DNA of 64,000 nucleotides from Paenibacillus sp. ACRRX (GTDB lineage: Bacteria > Bacillota > Bacilli > Paenibacillales > Paenibacillaceae). Shown piece after piece: positions 24,978 to 33,921 of the stretch (its first letter is position 1; each line of letters starts with the position of its first letter). Under the pieces are notes generated by a model. That model searched no databases. It was not told where the DNA came from and was given only the letters and a program-made list of their open reading frames with translations. The position numbers were made by a program, and so were the translations under genes. The DNA lies in assembly GCF_022346885.1 (NCBI RefSeq), contig NZ_JAKRNK010000012.1:1-64000 (forward strand). The letters are read 5' to 3'.

Positions 24978-26148
24978 CTCCCCCTACCACATAATTCCCT
25001 TCCGGTAACGTTTGAAAATTCTTGCTTTCCATAAACTCATCAAGCTCAGCAGGGCCGCGCGGTAATCCGATACGCTTTCTTATCTCGTTCCGGTTCACAA
25101 CACCCCCGAATAACATTTCTTTAAAAAATGTTGTCTTTGCGGTTAGTGTACTAACTTCCAAATCCACTAACTCAGCCAATACTTTGTTGTTATGACCAAT
25201 CTCAATAAAGGAAAATAACTTGTAAGTTAATTCTTCTATAGCCTGGAATACGATAGGTTTAATTGTGTTGTCGACGAACTGTTCGACCTGAATTTCCGTC
25301 GCGGTATGCGTCACAATTTCTTTCGACATGCCAAAATAGTTATAAAGATAACTAATGATCGATTCAAGCAAGTCCTTATTTAGTGGACTGATCTTCATAT
25401 CTAATTTGTGGATGTCGTATTCCGCTCCGATCATTCCGAAACCCGTAGTGTTTTCAGATGTAAGGAATAAGTCCTTAAACTCGTCCAACTTCTTTTTCAT
25501 GTCTGATCCCTTGAGCGCTGTTTTAACTTGTAATAACGCAGCAATTCGTTGGCTGTTCTCGCTGTCCTTTACAGCTTGCGCTTGTAAGGTGTTTACAATC
25601 TGCACATACGAACCAGTCGCTTGCTTCTGTGCCCCACCCGTTTGCGTGGGAAAGCGCTGAAGGTGAATAATGTCGTCATAATAAAAGCTGTAGCTCTTTG
25701 CATGAGGGAAATGGATTATGATGCGTCCATCCTCGCTTTGCTGGAACTGGAATTGAGTAAACGGAAGAACATATAATGCTTGCAACTCTCCATTATCGTT
25801 CCAATCAGGAAAGATAAACACGTTGTTATGAATCAATAACCGTGTCGTGACATAAGTCCAAAATACTTGTGGAGACTGATATGGATTTGTTCTAACGCTG
25901 AGTACATAATGCAATCTATCGTTAACCAGAACCTCATTCCCTTTGTCATCTGCCCTTGCATGGTAAAAAGGGACGCTGCCTATTTTTTCTGCTACAAAAT
26001 TGATTGCTGTACGTACTTCGGGAATATTGTAAAGCTCACGTCCGAAGAACCCTAATGGCGTGCCTTGATTGAGTAAGTCAATGATTTGTGCCGCTGAAAA
26101 CTCTTGTTCTTTGCGGAACAAGTTCTTAGCCCGCTGCCAAACATTCAA
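24952..26148 (-). CDS. phage portal protein, HK97 type
   Basis: About 398 residues. The family signature (PFYHARADDKGNEV, NNVFIFPDWNDNGELQALYV) is visible. I chose TTG at 26146-26148 (MNVWQRAKNLF) since AAAGGGGGTG sits about 5 nt upstream, just after the terminase stop. The portal ring forms the DNA entry vertex. Confidence 0.9.
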   Translation of the reverse strand: MNVWQRAKNLFRKEQEFSAAQIIDLLNQGTPLGFFGRELYNIPEVRTAINFVAEKIGSVPFYHARADDKGNEVLVNDRLHYVLSVRTNPYQSPQVFWTYVTTRLLIHNNVFIFPDWNDNGELQALYVLPFTQFQFQQSEDGRIIIHFPHAKSYSFYYDDIIHLQRFPTQTGGAQKQATGSYVQIVNTLQAQAVKDSENSQRIAALLQVKTALKGSDMKKKLDEFKDLFLTSENTTGFGMIGAEYDIHKLDMKISPLNKDLLESIISYLYNYFGMSKEIVTHTATEIQVEQFVDNTIKPIVFQAIEELTYKLFSFIEIGHNNKVLAELVDLEVSTLTAKTTFFKEMLFGGVVNRNEIRKRIGLPRGPAELDEFMESKNFQTLPEGNYVVGGGETDGDDG

Positions 26149-26161
26149 ACTATCACCCCCT

Positions 26162-27910
26162 TTATGATTGATACACTTCGAACTGATCTTTAACTTTCTT
26201 ATATGCAATATAAGCAATCAAAAAAGACACGTATCCATCTATACGCGCCCTGCTCCTTGCCTTATCTGGTTGGATATTCGTGTTTACATCAATCTTTGCT
26301 GCCGTATTAGTAGTACACCATCGAAACAACCCGTTGTATTCACTATATTCAATCACCTTGTCTTTAAATAATGACTTTGTTTCTTTCATGGGGGTTGATA
26401 ATGATTTTGCCCCCATTGCAACAGGGAATGTAACCCCCCTACCATTTGCATCCTCTTTAGGGAACCCGTGAATCTCCATATCATCCACCCAATCGCCACC
26501 ATGCCAGCGATCATATCCGATCTTCCAGAACGTCACACCATACTTTTCTGCCAACTCAACATACCATGCTGTGACATCAGACTTTTTAACCATACTACCA
26601 TCGCAAATGTGTAGCAATTCTTTGTTGATTGGATCGGTTGCCAAGGTGTTACAAAAGCTTTCGTATGCCATTTTGTCTGCTTCGCTGTTTTGTTTGATAC
26701 GCTGGCTCGCAATAAAATATTTCTGTATTAATCTAAGCTTACCATTCAAGGGAATGAGTGCAGAAGCACAACAAAGGTCTGTTGTTTCGGCCATGTCTAC
26801 ACCACCTACTGCGTACATATCCTGTATCATGTCGAGCGACATGCTTACAGCACATGCATCGACAATAGTAAGATCAAAATAGATGATACTCAAACTGCTC
26901 GCCCTATTTAGATGCTTAGCGAGGAAGGAAGGCATTTGAGCTGGATCTTCTAGCGCCTTCTGATATTCCCCCTCCAAATAACTCATTGTTGGATGGCTAC
27001 CTAGTCCTGGATTGGCCTTGATCCATGTTGAACGTTCTTCCGGTTGATCATCATCATCTATCCTGAAGATCATTGGGAATAATCGTTCTTGGCTCTCACC
27101 AGACAATACTTTTAAACAGCGGTCAAGGATGCTATCAAATATCCCTTCGCGTACAAAGCCAAATGTCGATATGATTACACCTAATGGCTGTGCTCTCGCT
27201 CCTACCGCTGACGTAAACACGTCATAAGTATTACGCTGTGTTATGGCGTGACATTCGTCAATAATGTAAGCATGAGGATTCAATCCATCTTGTGAATTGC
27301 TGTTTTTGCTCCCAGCTTTCATGTAACTGTCTGTTGCTAGAAATATTAATTTTTCGGCGTTGTCCTTATCCCGCTTCGTTCTCCAATACCTGCGTGGATT
27401 ACTCGATGGAGTCAGCACATCGCTAGACATTAGTAAGGCTTTGGCATTATCATACACGATACCTGCTTGTGCCTTGATTGTAGCTAAACACCACACCTGT
27501 GCAGCAGCTTCTTTGTCGGCCATTAGCAAGAATAATCCTAATGCAGAAATAAAGAAGGACTTGCCCCACTTACGGGCAACAAACAAAACAAGCTCTCTGA
27601 AATATCTGACTTCCATTTCAAGTTCTTCGTCATAAATTTTGAATCCAAAAATACAAGCAACTATATACTTTTGTTCGATAGTTAGTTCGAATGATTGTCC
27701 TGCCCATCTTCCTTCACGATGCTTCAATAACATGCAAAAATCAATAAACGCATCAACGTCTATCGGATCGTAAAATACCTCTTTACTTTTGAGCAGCTTT
27801 TCAACTAACCTTTTTAAGTCCTTGATGTCCTTGCCGTGCTTCTCCGGTTCTCGTTCAACATATTTGTGCCAATCTGATATATATTCAGGGACGAAAGCCA
27901 AGTTAACCAC
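26162..27910 (-). CDS. terminase large subunit
   Basis: 582 residues. The ATPase domain has a Walker A-like VARKWGKS motif and a Walker B-type region (HAYIIDECHAI). The C-terminal nuclease domain (VGGVDMAETTDLCCA Asp) cuts genome concatemers. It overlaps the small subunit gene by 8 bp. Confidence 0.93.
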   Translation of the reverse strand: MVNLAFVPEYISDWHKYVEREPEKHGKDIKDLKRLVEKLLKSKEVFYDPIDVDAFIDFCMLLKHREGRWAGQSFELTIEQKYIVACIFGFKIYDEELEMEVRYFRELVLFVARKWGKSFFISALGLFLLMADKEAAAQVWCLATIKAQAGIVYDNAKALLMSSDVLTPSSNPRRYWRTKRDKDNAEKLIFLATDSYMKAGSKNSNSQDGLNPHAYIIDECHAITQRNTYDVFTSAVGARAQPLGVIISTFGFVREGIFDSILDRCLKVLSGESQERLFPMIFRIDDDDQPEERSTWIKANPGLGSHPTMSYLEGEYQKALEDPAQMPSFLAKHLNRASSLSIIYFDLTIVDACAVSMSLDMIQDMYAVGGVDMAETTDLCCASALIPLNGKLRLIQKYFIASQRIKQNSEADKMAYESFCNTLATDPINKELLHICDGSMVKKSDVTAWYVELAEKYGVTFWKIGYDRWHGGDWVDDMEIHGFPKEDANGRGVTFPVAMGAKSLSTPMKETKSLFKDKVIEYSEYNGLFRWCTTNTAAKIDVNTNIQPDKARSRARIDGYVSFLIAYIAYKKVKDQFEVYQS

Positions 27911-28277
27911 CGCGACCCATTATTTTTTGGAATGGATCGTTTCCATCTGTTTTTTTCTTTTCGGCAGGGATTAAGTCGGTTAGTTGTTTACAAGCATTTG
28001 TGTAGTTTTTAATTGTTGCGTTATATATCGTTGCTGCTGGCCGCTGCCGATCATAGGTATTCTCACCCTGCGTAAATTCTTCAACAGTGCCATTATCGTT
28101 AATATCGTCTTCTAAGTCTTCTAACGTAATCGCCATGAAAGCAACCCTTTTAATAACTCCATCGGCTGCCGATAGTTTTTCTTTTGGCAACTCCTTTAAT
28201 AGTCGCTTGAGGCGATTGTATTCTTTTTTTATCCGGTCTTCTCTCGAATGTCCTGAGATAATCGCCAACTTTATCAC
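27903..28277 (-). CDS. terminase small subunit
   Basis: About 124 residues of the P27-type small terminase (helical, RLKRLLKELPKEKLSAADGV). It recognises the packaging site. The GTG at 28275-28277 or a TTG nine bases later is the start. Neither has an ideal ribosome binding site, so the exact N-terminus is uncertain. Confidence 0.82.
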   Translation of the reverse strand: MIKLAIISGHSREDRIKKEYNRLKRLLKELPKEKLSAADGVIKRVAFMAITLEDLEDDINDNGTVEEFTQGENTYDRQRPAATIYNATIKNYTNACKQLTDLIPAEKKKTDGNDPFQKIMGRGG

Positions 28278-28360
28278 AACCTTTCAATACTTCGGGGAGG
28301 GGGGTATAAAAAACGACTCGCGCGCTTTTGAAGCTTCCCCAATCGGTATTCAGACTTTTT
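28278..28360. other. HNH-terS gap, candidate cos region
   Basis: About 83 bp rich in G-runs and T-runs between the HNH and small terminase genes, with a CCCCGGGG palindrome at about 28374-28381 just inside the HNH gene. In HNH-terS-terL phages the cohesive end site usually lies here. No direct proof of the cut site is available from sequence alone. Confidence 0.3.
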
Positions 28361-28666
28361 TTATTTTTTTTCACCCCGGGGGGATTTGATTCCAGGAGGA
28401 AATAAAAAGTTCTGAAGCCCAATACTTCTATCATGCTTGTGGTTATGGCAGTCGCTGCAAAGATACTGAAGGTTCTCAGGGTTGTAGGCTATGTTCCAAT
28501 CATGTTTATTATTATCAGTTAGTTCAATGATGTGGTCGACTTCCTTACCTGGCTTAACCTTCTTGTCTCGTATACAGGATTCACACAAACCATCGGCCCT
28601 AGAGATTACATAGCGCCTTACTCGACTCCATTCAGCGGTTGCGTATATCTCGGGATGACGGGCCAT
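28361..28666 (-). CDS. HNH endonuclease of the packaging module
   Basis: 101 residues with CESC and CSDCH zinc-binding pairs and the catalytic DHIIEL..NPENLQYLC..HNHKH motif. Small HNH proteins next to terS aid terminase cutting at cos in related phages. RBS AAAGAGGTG precedes the ATG. Confidence 0.92.
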   Translation of the reverse strand: MARHPEIYATAEWSRVRRYVISRADGLCESCIRDKKVKPGKEVDHIIELTDNNKHDWNIAYNPENLQYLCSDCHNHKHDRSIGLQNFLFPPGIKSPRGEKK

Positions 28667-28827
28667 TTTACACCTCTTTTCCCAATCGTAATTTACATTA
28701 TTTGTTACTACGAATTACACATATCTTATTCTTGTGTTGAACTCATAAATCCTCATCCAAGCCAATGGTTATAAGGATTCTGTAACAATAAACTCTAATG
28801 AGTTACACACTGGCTTAACGAAGGTAA

Positions 28828-29382
28828 CTAAAGGCCGAAATTGTCCATTGCTGCATCCATTCTATCCTGATCCATGCCAATGTACCTTAATGTGTAATCA
28901 TCTGATGAATGATTCAGCATTTTCTGAACGAGTGTAAGATCCTTCGTTTTTTGATATAAGTGATAGGCCCAGGTCTTACGCATGGTATGAGTACCGATAT
29001 CAACCAAATCAAACTCTGATGCCGCTTTCCTAAGAATCTTATATGCCATTTCACGCGAGATTGGTCTGTTGTATCCTTGACGGCTTTGAAATAAAAACTC
29101 ATTCCCAGCTCTGCCCTCTGTATACTGCTTTAACTCACGTTTTAAGACGGGCGTAATTTTGAGGAATTTTTTCTTTCTTGTTTTCATTTCAATCATGATA
29201 ATATGGTCGCCTTGAACATCTCGTACGCGAAGCTTCAAAATATCCTGTATTCTAAGGCCGCTGTTAATACCAAATACGAACATCATCCGATTACGTACAC
29301 CGTACTTATCACTTGACCTCAAGAGATAATCTTTAATTTCTTCAAGCAAATAAGCGTCACGAATTGGTTGGACAAAGTTCAT
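28828..29382 (-). CDS. small tyrosine recombinase of the late region
   Basis: 184 residues, only the catalytic domain: Arg44 (SGLRIQD), His132-x2-Arg135 (HTMR), His158, Tyr167 (LRYIG). It lacks the N-terminal arm and core-binding domains of the true integrase. Its start overlaps the 44-residue Cys protein (ATGA). Related proteins sit upstream of HNH-terminase in Bacillus-group phages, with role unknown. Confidence 0.85.
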   Translation of the reverse strand: MNFVQPIRDAYLLEEIKDYLLRSSDKYGVRNRMMFVFGINSGLRIQDILKLRVRDVQGDHIIMIEMKTRKKKFLKITPVLKRELKQYTEGRAGNEFLFQSRQGYNRPISREMAYKILRKAASEFDLVDIGTHTMRKTWAYHLYQKTKDLTLVQKMLNHSSDDYTLRYIGMDQDRMDAAMDNFGL

Positions 29383-29513
29383 TTCTTTTCACCGTCCAAC
29401 CGTATACATTTAATTGGTTTAAGGCAGAACTGAGCAGGTGCATCCCATCTACCCCACACGCACCCCCTGCATTTCAAGGGCTGCTTAACCATAGGTTTCT
29501 TGATATTCTTCAC
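29379..29513 (-). CDS. 44-residue Cys-rich phage protein
   Basis: Starts at GTG (29511-29513) with GGGGTGG upstream and ends in an ATGA overlap with the recombinase. Sequence KCRGCVWGRWDAPAQFCLKP contains CxxC and two later Cys, suggesting a small zinc site. The KCRGCVWG pattern recurs in phage accessory proteins upstream of terminase genes. Confidence 0.65.
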   Translation of the reverse strand: MKNIKKPMVKQPLKCRGCVWGRWDAPAQFCLKPIKCIRLDGEKK

Positions 29514-29545
29514 TCTAACTCGTCCACCCCTTCCAAAAGTAAAAT

Positions 29546-29565
29546 ACCGCCCCCGAAGGAGCGGT
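29546..29565 (-). terminator. terminator ahead of the late operon
   Basis: Minus-strand ACCGCTCC-TTCG-GGGGCGGT, then ATTTTACTTTT. It divides the early/regulator unit from the late genes. No clear promoter is seen in the 30 bp between it and the next gene, so late expression may need antitermination or a non-canonical promoter. Confidence 0.75.
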
Positions 29566-29651
29566 TATGAGAAAGGTTATGAATACCTCGTCCACATGTA
29601 GTTATTTGTGCGTCTCACTAATAGGTGGCAATCGTACGGCAAAAATGAGAC

Positions 29652-30125
29652 TTATAAAAAAAGGTTGAATTGCTTTTCTAGCGAAATCTTTTCATCCGCT
29701 CTGTCTAGGTAACTTTGTACGGTGCTTTTTGACACATCCATTTCAAGTGCAATTTGACTTAATGGAAATGATAAACCACGGTGCAATGTGTAAGCTTGAC
29801 GCTCTTGTTCAGTTAAAGTGGATAGAGCTAGGTCGATTTGTAATCGTTCTGTGTCGGATAGCGTGGCGTGGCTGCCACATGATGCAGGTGAAGCATATGA
29901 TTGCATCCATAACGGATCAAGAATAGTTGTTCTTTGCTGGCCTGATCTCCTATGTATGCCTCTTCTATTTTCTGGGTAATATCCCTTTTTAATGTAATCT
30001 ATAGAAAATTGCGTACTTGATATCATTTCAGATAAGGTTCTGACATCTCCAGTATCAAGCGAGCTTTCTTTCGCTCGTTGAAGCTGCTTGATTGTCTGCT
30101 TGTACTCTGGCAATAAATCCTGCAT
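29652..30125 (-). CDS. sigma-70 region-4-like late transcription regulator
   Basis: About 157 residues. A helical N-terminal part is followed by a helix-turn-helix (LTEQERQAYTLHRGLSFPLS..DVSKSTVQSYLDRADEKI) like sigma region 4 and the PBSX positive control factor Xpf. The ATG at 30123-30125 has AAGGAGGGA upstream. It is placed just before the late operon, so it probably activates late genes. Confidence 0.8.
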   Translation of the reverse strand: MQDLLPEYKQTIKQLQRAKESSLDTGDVRTLSEMISSTQFSIDYIKKGYYPENRRGIHRRSGQQRTTILDPLWMQSYASPASCGSHATLSDTERLQIDLALSTLTEQERQAYTLHRGLSFPLSQIALEMDVSKSTVQSYLDRADEKISLEKQFNLFL

Positions 30126-30189
30126 CGTCTTCTCCCTCCTTGGGTAGCTCGAACGCATCATTCACAATAATCATCTCGATTTGTTTCAT
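30055..30189 (-). CDS. small overlapping phage ORF, 44 residues
   Basis: Starts MKQIEMIIVNDAFELPKEGE with GGGAGGTG 8 nt upstream of the ATG. Its last 71 nt overlap, in another frame, the start of the sigma-like gene. The fine start signal supports translation, and it may couple expression of the regulator. No homologue is recognised. Confidence 0.5.
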   Translation of the reverse strand: MKQIEMIIVNDAFELPKEGEDDAGFIARVQADNQAASTSERKLA

Positions 30190-30190
30190 G

Positions 30191-31258
30191 TTAAAACACC
30201 TCCCGACTTTTTATTGCACTTATTACATAAGTGCCTTCATCCCCAGAAATGATCAATGGTGAATCAGCTCCGACGAAACCAAGCTCGGCCTTGCTCATTG
30301 CTGCTGCTTTGACTGCGTGGATGAGATGACTTGAATCGTAAACAACCTTTACCTCATCCCCTTCTGTCGCGGCTTCGATATAGTCATTTGTAGACCCCAA
30401 TTCGTTACGGGCTACAATGGTCAATCCATCCTCTTTAGTACTTAGATAAACTAACTTTGTGCCTTTTGTGGTTGTTTTATCGGCAGTGACGGTTGCGAGT
30501 TCCACTGAGTTAATCAGCACGTCTGAATCGAGTGTTATTTTGCAGACGGGTTTCAATGCGAGCATTTTTAAAAGTGATGGATAAGGGCCGTTGAGTGTTC
30601 TTGTATACAAAACGTGCGTACTTGTTGCAAACACCCCAAAGTTGTCCTGTAGTGCAAAGCTCACTTCACCAGAACCTAAGATGTTCTCTAGCCATTTAAG
30701 GTGCTCTTTGGGGATAATAGCCTCGAAATGTTCCTCGCTCGGAAGCTCTAGTTTAAACATTGCGAATTGCTTCTTATCTGTCCCAATAAAGATTAGTTCA
30801 TTTCCTGAAGCTTGGATTTGCAAACCTTTGAGCGTATCTGGCACTTTTTCTGACTGGATAGCATGATTTGTCTTCTTTATGGCCTTTTTTAAATCACTAC
30901 TCTGAATAGTAAAGAGCCAATTATCAGGCTCAGTGATTTGGTAAGGGAAATTCACCATGTCCAAAAGTGCTATAGATACCGTTGTTTTTAATCCCTTTAC
31001 TAATAATGTTTGTTCCTTTGTTTCAAATGTTACATAATCGCCGCGCAGCTTGGTGAGAATATCATATAGTACCGTCGCCGACACGCAAGCACTGCCAACC
31101 TCGTCAATAATGGCCTCTACATGTGATTTCGTCATAACTGTATTATCTGAACTAGTAAAATTTATCTGACCAGATGCAACTATAAGAAGGACTGACTTAG
31201 GGAACGTCATATTTTTAAGAATGCTAATAAGTTCATTTTTCGGAGCCTTCCATTTCAT
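30191..31258 (-). CDS. phage DNA polymerase III beta (sliding clamp) homologue
   Basis: About 355 residues of the DnaN family with three tandem clamp domains, and the C-terminal ISAIKSREVF tail. It tethers a polymerase to DNA. The start ATG at 31256-31258 has AAAGGGG upstream. A phage-encoded clamp suggests the phage modifies the replisome. It lies 28 bp from the Toprim gene. Confidence 0.88.
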   Translation of the reverse strand: MKWKAPKNELISILKNMTFPKSVLLIVASGQINFTSSDNTVMTKSHVEAIIDEVGSACVSATVLYDILTKLRGDYVTFETKEQTLLVKGLKTTVSIALLDMVNFPYQITEPDNWLFTIQSSDLKKAIKKTNHAIQSEKVPDTLKGLQIQASGNELIFIGTDKKQFAMFKLELPSEEHFEAIIPKEHLKWLENILGSGEVSFALQDNFGVFATSTHVLYTRTLNGPYPSLLKMLALKPVCKITLDSDVLINSVELATVTADKTTTKGTKLVYLSTKEDGLTIVARNELGSTNDYIEAATEGDEVKVVYDSSHLIHAVKAAAMSKAELGFVGADSPLIISGDEGTYVISAIKSREVF

Positions 31259-31285
31259 TTTCTTCGCCCCTTTCATGATCATTGT

Positions 31286-31594
31286 TTATTTTCCGTACTT
31301 CCGCTCTATCTTAGGCCAATCACTTGCAACCGCCTTTAAAGTCTCTCTTGCTTCCTGTTCTCTTTCTTTCATTTCCTCAAAAAGAGATAGGTCACAATGT
31401 TCTATTACTGTATCTCTTATCAAATTTTCAATAATTTCAGGACGTAACGCATCTAATTCCCAACACTCATAACCATGCCGATCTATATAATTATTTGCTC
31501 TACTATCTGTTAATTTAGTCGGGTTTGGTGGTGGTGAATACTCTTCAATCTGATGCATGTTTAATGCGATTCGGTAAAACTCTGGTGAAATATC
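31286..31594 (-). CDS. C-terminal part of a Toprim protein (after +1 frame change)
   Basis: 102 residues in the +1 frame, continuing DISPEFYRIALNM after LGIF of the upstream part. Related phage proteins are single chains of about 300 residues with this PPPNPTKLTDSRANNYI segment. It can be joined by a +1 slip on TTT-TGA or is the tail of a broken gene. Confidence 0.75.
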   Translation of the reverse strand, partial: DISPEFYRIALNMHQIEEYSPPPNPTKLTDSRANNYIDRHGYECWELDALRPEIIENLIRDTVIEHCDLSLFEEMKEREQEARETLKAVASDWPKIERKYGK

Positions 31595-32180
31595 AAAAGA
31601 TTCCCAGTCTGTCCACGATGTCACGGCTCATATCAACGCCGCTAGGATCGTGATCCCCTAAATGAATGATTACGGTTTGTTTGTCGCTAGACATGCGTCT
31701 TAATCTACGTGCTGCCATCCACATCTCAGACTGGCTTACATAACCACGACAAGAAAAATAGGGAACATCAAGTTTGTTGCATATCTGCCCAACAATTCCG
31801 ACCAAGGCGTCTTTTTCAACCCAAACTTCAACATATTTTTCTTGCCCCTCCCATTTGTCATAGGCGAAGGAGTAAGCAGCGGAATTAATGATGTCGCCAG
31901 GTGTGTCCCAATGGGAATTACCTCTAAGATTTCTTGTTCTATCTTCAATTGCCATCCAATCAATTAAGCCTGCTATACGTCCATCTGAAATTAGGTTTCC
32001 AAGGTTTTTATAACTGCGCTCGTTATTAGGAATGACATCCCTAGCAACTAGTTGGTAATATACTTGGCGTAACGTGAGTGAATAACCTTTTGCTTGATAT
32101 TCTTCGATGATTCGGTTAACTCTTTCGATTAACTCAAGACTGTTTTGTCTAAATTTAATGTCACGATAGCAGATTTTCAT
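31593..32180 (-). CDS. Toprim-domain (Top6A/Spo11-like) phage protein, N-terminal part
   Basis: 195 residues. The N-terminal LTLRQVYYQLVARDV region resembles a winged-helix 5Y-CAP part. The Toprim motifs are VEKDALV (Glu) and LGDHDPSG (Asp-x-Asp). Translation stops at TGA in the run TTT-TGA-T, while the +1 frame continues with family-conserved sequence. RBS GGAGGGG precedes the ATG. Confidence 0.8.
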   Translation of the reverse strand: MKICYRDIKFRQNSLELIERVNRIIEEYQAKGYSLTLRQVYYQLVARDVIPNNERSYKNLGNLISDGRIAGLIDWMAIEDRTRNLRGNSHWDTPGDIINSAAYSFAYDKWEGQEKYVEVWVEKDALVGIVGQICNKLDVPYFSCRGYVSQSEMWMAARRLRRMSSDKQTVIIHLGDHDPSGVDMSRDIVDRLGIF

Positions 32181-32314
32181 GAGAAACCCCTCCGCATTGA
32201 ATATTATAAGATCATACGTTCTGTTTTAAGGCGATTAAGTGCCTATTCGGTATATTTTCACTACCGAAGTTCTAAAACGCTGTGGCACCCTCTTAAATTA
32301 GTTCTGGTGATGAA

Positions 32315-33622
32315 TTAAGACGCCCTATAATCCAAGTCAAGGAACTTGTTAATGTGTTTAAGGTAAACCATCTCAAACATTCCCGTGCCCGTGTTGCGGC
32401 CTTTTGCAATGTTTACCTCAACGATGTTTTTATGCTCAGAATCGTGATTGTAATAATCATCCCGATACAGGAAGATGATTGAATCAGCATCAAACTCCAA
32501 CTTACCTGATTCCCTAAGATCGGACATCATTGGCCGTTTATCTTGGCGTTGCTCAACTGCCCGACTCAATGAGCTGATGACAACTATTGGACAATCATTT
32601 TCGCGGGCAATGCGCTTGAGCTGCCCACTCACGTATTCCGTTTCCTCGCGCGAGTTGGCAAACTTTTTGCCGCCACTTATAAGCTGTAAATAGTCGATGT
32701 AAATAATAACTCTGCCAAACGTACGTTTAAAGTTTCTAACCTTAGTCGCGATTTCGCGTATCGTTGCTCCTGGCGAATCGTCAATGTACAAAGGCATGTC
32801 TTTTACAATCTGCCTTGACATTGTGTACTTGCTCCAATCCTCATCGTCCAGACGTCCGGTTCTTATCTTCATACTGTCTATATTTCCGACGGATGAAATG
32901 ATTCGTTCTGCTATCGGCATATCGGGCATCTCAAGACTTATTATCCCGACTGCATCCACTGTGTCCGATTGAGCAGCCGCCCTCGCATCGTTTAGCATAA
33001 ATGCCGTTTTACCAACGGAAGGCCGTGCAGCGATCAATATTAAATCTTGATTTTGGTGACCACCTGTAAGCTTATCCATCACGCTACTGGCTGTCTTGAC
33101 TCCGGTCAGCCCCTTCATGGATTGCCTTGCGACGATTAAATCCTCGTGATCCTCAAGCACTTCCGACATCGGCCTAAAGGATTTTCCGCCGTTGCTCTCT
33201 TCGGCCAAGTTTGTTACGCCATCCTGTATGTCAGCAATGAATTGCTCGGCACTCTCTATTGACTTGCCGTCACTCATCTTTTCCGCAAGCAAATCCATCG
33301 TCCTACGTCTGAGGGATAACTCACTTACGATGCCTTCGTACTGTTTAAAGTTTCCCACAGTCGGAATGCTGCTTTGGAGCTGCGCCAAGTATGTTATACC
33401 GCCAACGTCGTACAGCTTGTTTCCCAAGCGATTAGCAACAGTTGTAATATCTATCGGCTCGTTCGCTTCGTTCATCTCTAGAAGTGAACCGAAGATGGTT
33501 TGATGATTTTCGATATCGAAATCAATTGGATTTAACTTGCAATCAAGCAGCAGGTCAGGTTTGGCGAGGAAGCAGCCTAACACTGATTGTTCAGCTCTAA
33601 GGTTTACAAAGTTCTCGTTCAT
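32315..33622 (-). CDS. replicative DNA helicase, DnaB type
   Basis: About 435 residues. The N-terminal DnaB-N domain (NLRAEQSVLGCFLAKPDLLL) is followed by the RecA core with Walker A ARPSVGKTAF and the DLRESG motif. The ATG at 33620-33622 has GGGAAGAGG upstream and overlaps the loader gene by 4 bp. It is recruited by the replisome organizer and loader. Confidence 0.92.
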   Translation of the reverse strand: MNENFVNLRAEQSVLGCFLAKPDLLLDCKLNPIDFDIENHQTIFGSLLEMNEANEPIDITTVANRLGNKLYDVGGITYLAQLQSSIPTVGNFKQYEGIVSELSLRRRTMDLLAEKMSDGKSIESAEQFIADIQDGVTNLAEESNGGKSFRPMSEVLEDHEDLIVARQSMKGLTGVKTASSVMDKLTGGHQNQDLILIAARPSVGKTAFMLNDARAAAQSDTVDAVGIISLEMPDMPIAERIISSVGNIDSMKIRTGRLDDEDWSKYTMSRQIVKDMPLYIDDSPGATIREIATKVRNFKRTFGRVIIYIDYLQLISGGKKFANSREETEYVSGQLKRIARENDCPIVVISSLSRAVEQRQDKRPMMSDLRESGKLEFDADSIIFLYRDDYYNHDSEHKNIVEVNIAKGRNTGTGMFEMVYLKHINKFLDLDYRAS

Positions 33623-33921
33623 AGGCCTCTTCCCTCTGGTAAATAGACTGCATTGTCCCAACTGGATATTAAGGCAAGTCGTTCCTGCGTCTCGTTGAGT
33701 TTACGGGTTGCACTTACTACTCCGTTGTTCGCAGCAATATCCGCAATCGTTGGCGGGTACTTGCTTGATAACATGTGCTTATGCAGGTTCTGAGCTGCAA
33801 GGGCGTAATCCACGTCTTTCAACATAGTTTCCCAAAGGGCGATGAATTCATCTGTCATTTCTACCGTCTGGAAGGCTGTTGTAATTAAAGAAAGGATCTT
33901 GGTTACCTCCAATGGCTTCAT
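33619..33921 (-). CDS. helicase loader/inhibitor, G39P-like
   Basis: About 100 residues starting MKPLEVTKILSLI, the signature of the SPP1 G39P family that bridges the origin-bound G38P to the G40P helicase. The C-terminal half is expected to be disordered and to bind helicase. It overlaps both neighbours: 74 bp with the organizer gene and 4 bp with the helicase. Confidence 0.82.
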   Translation of the reverse strand: MKPLEVTKILSLITTAFQTVEMTDEFIALWETMLKDVDYALAAQNLHKHMLSSKYPPTIADIAANNGVVSATRKLNETQERLALISSWDNAVYLPEGRGL

